Assembly: GCA_903925705.1 (NCBI GenBank)
Contig: CAIYGJ010000042.1
Span: 1 to 5,769 of the forward strand
Length of the DNA: 5,769 nucleotides
Origin: an uncultured Actinomycetes bacterium
GTDB taxonomy: Bacteria; Actinomycetota; Actinomycetes; S36-B12; UBA5976
Direction of reading: 5' to 3'
This document shows positions 5,643-5,769 of this stretch, one piece after another (within the stretch, counting starts at the first letter, position 1; each line of letters opens with the position of its first letter). Under the pieces are notes generated by a model. It was given only the letters and a program-made list of their open reading frames with translations, made no database searches and was not told where the DNA came from. The translations under genes were made by a program, and so were the position numbers.

Positions 5643-5769
5643 TAGATTCCCATGGCTTCAATTAATGGATTGGCATCACGAATTGTCAGTTCAACCTGCT
5701 GTCCAACACTGAATTTGTCTGCCTCGGATATTTGTAGATCTGCGATAACTCGATTTTTGTCAATTGAAA
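5642..5769 (-). CDS. unrecognised protein, C-terminal fragment
   Basis: The last 41 codons and stop of a gene that begins outside the window. Seen: reading leftward, the frame gives SIDKNRVIADLQISEADKF then SVGQQVELTIRDANPLIEAM and ends GI-stop. The TAA (5644-5642) overlaps the ATG of the phosphoesterase gene as TAATG, so the two are translationally coupled and in one operon. The pattern of short strands (RVIADLQI, QQVELTIRD) around 'VGQ' suggests a small beta-barrel of the OB, TOBE or S1 kind, as found at the end of some RNA- or ligand-binding proteins. This is a structural guess only. The other two minus-strand frames are stopped within this stretch, and the coding character and overlap make a real gene likely. 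Confidence 0.7.
   Translation of the reverse strand, partial: SIDKNRVIADLQISEADKFSVGQQVELTIRDANPLIEAMGI

Overview
The window looks like part of an actinobacterial chromosome of moderate to low G+C (mid-40s % by eye, not counted). The clues are a six-repeat membrane protein of the DUF5671 type and a metallophosphoesterase resembling TIGR03767 (PPA1498 family), both of which I know mainly from Actinobacteria. Frequent A/T-ending codons would suit a low-GC aquatic lineage such as the freshwater Nanopelagicales, but this placement is inference. No RNA gene, insertion sequence, CRISPR array or prophage feature was seen.

Left part (1-1856): a truncated gene on the minus strand (1-101) encodes the N-terminus of an FMN-dependent NADH:flavin oxidoreductase of the Old Yellow Enzyme class. 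It is divergent from a sulfide:quinone oxidoreductase (sqr, 246-1703). The control region between them carries a TACCC-N4-GGGTA palindrome of the kind bound by CsoR/CstR-family repressors, placed just before sqr. This suggests persulfide- or copper-responsive control. Nine bases after sqr lies a 47-codon gene (1713-1856) for a small basic protein with its own start and weak ribosome site, probably co-transcribed with sqr.

Middle part (1898-4056): a two-gene operon. The first gene encodes a membrane-anchored protein with a small extracytoplasmic NTF2-like domain. The second, coupled to it by a TAATG stop/start overlap, encodes a 571-residue protein with about 13 membrane segments, built from six two-helix repeats and a soluble C-terminal alpha/beta domain. 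The two probably work together at the membrane, but their function is unknown.

Right part (4053-5769): two minus-strand genes, again joined by a TAATG overlap. The upstream one is cut by the window edge and unrecognised. The downstream one is a complete calcineurin-like metallophosphoesterase with all canonical metal-ligand motifs. It ends tail-to-tail with the DUF5671 gene, and the two stop codons share the palindrome TTAA. The window therefore holds three complete large or medium genes, one complete small membrane-protein gene, one unannotated-looking small gene and two edge fragments.
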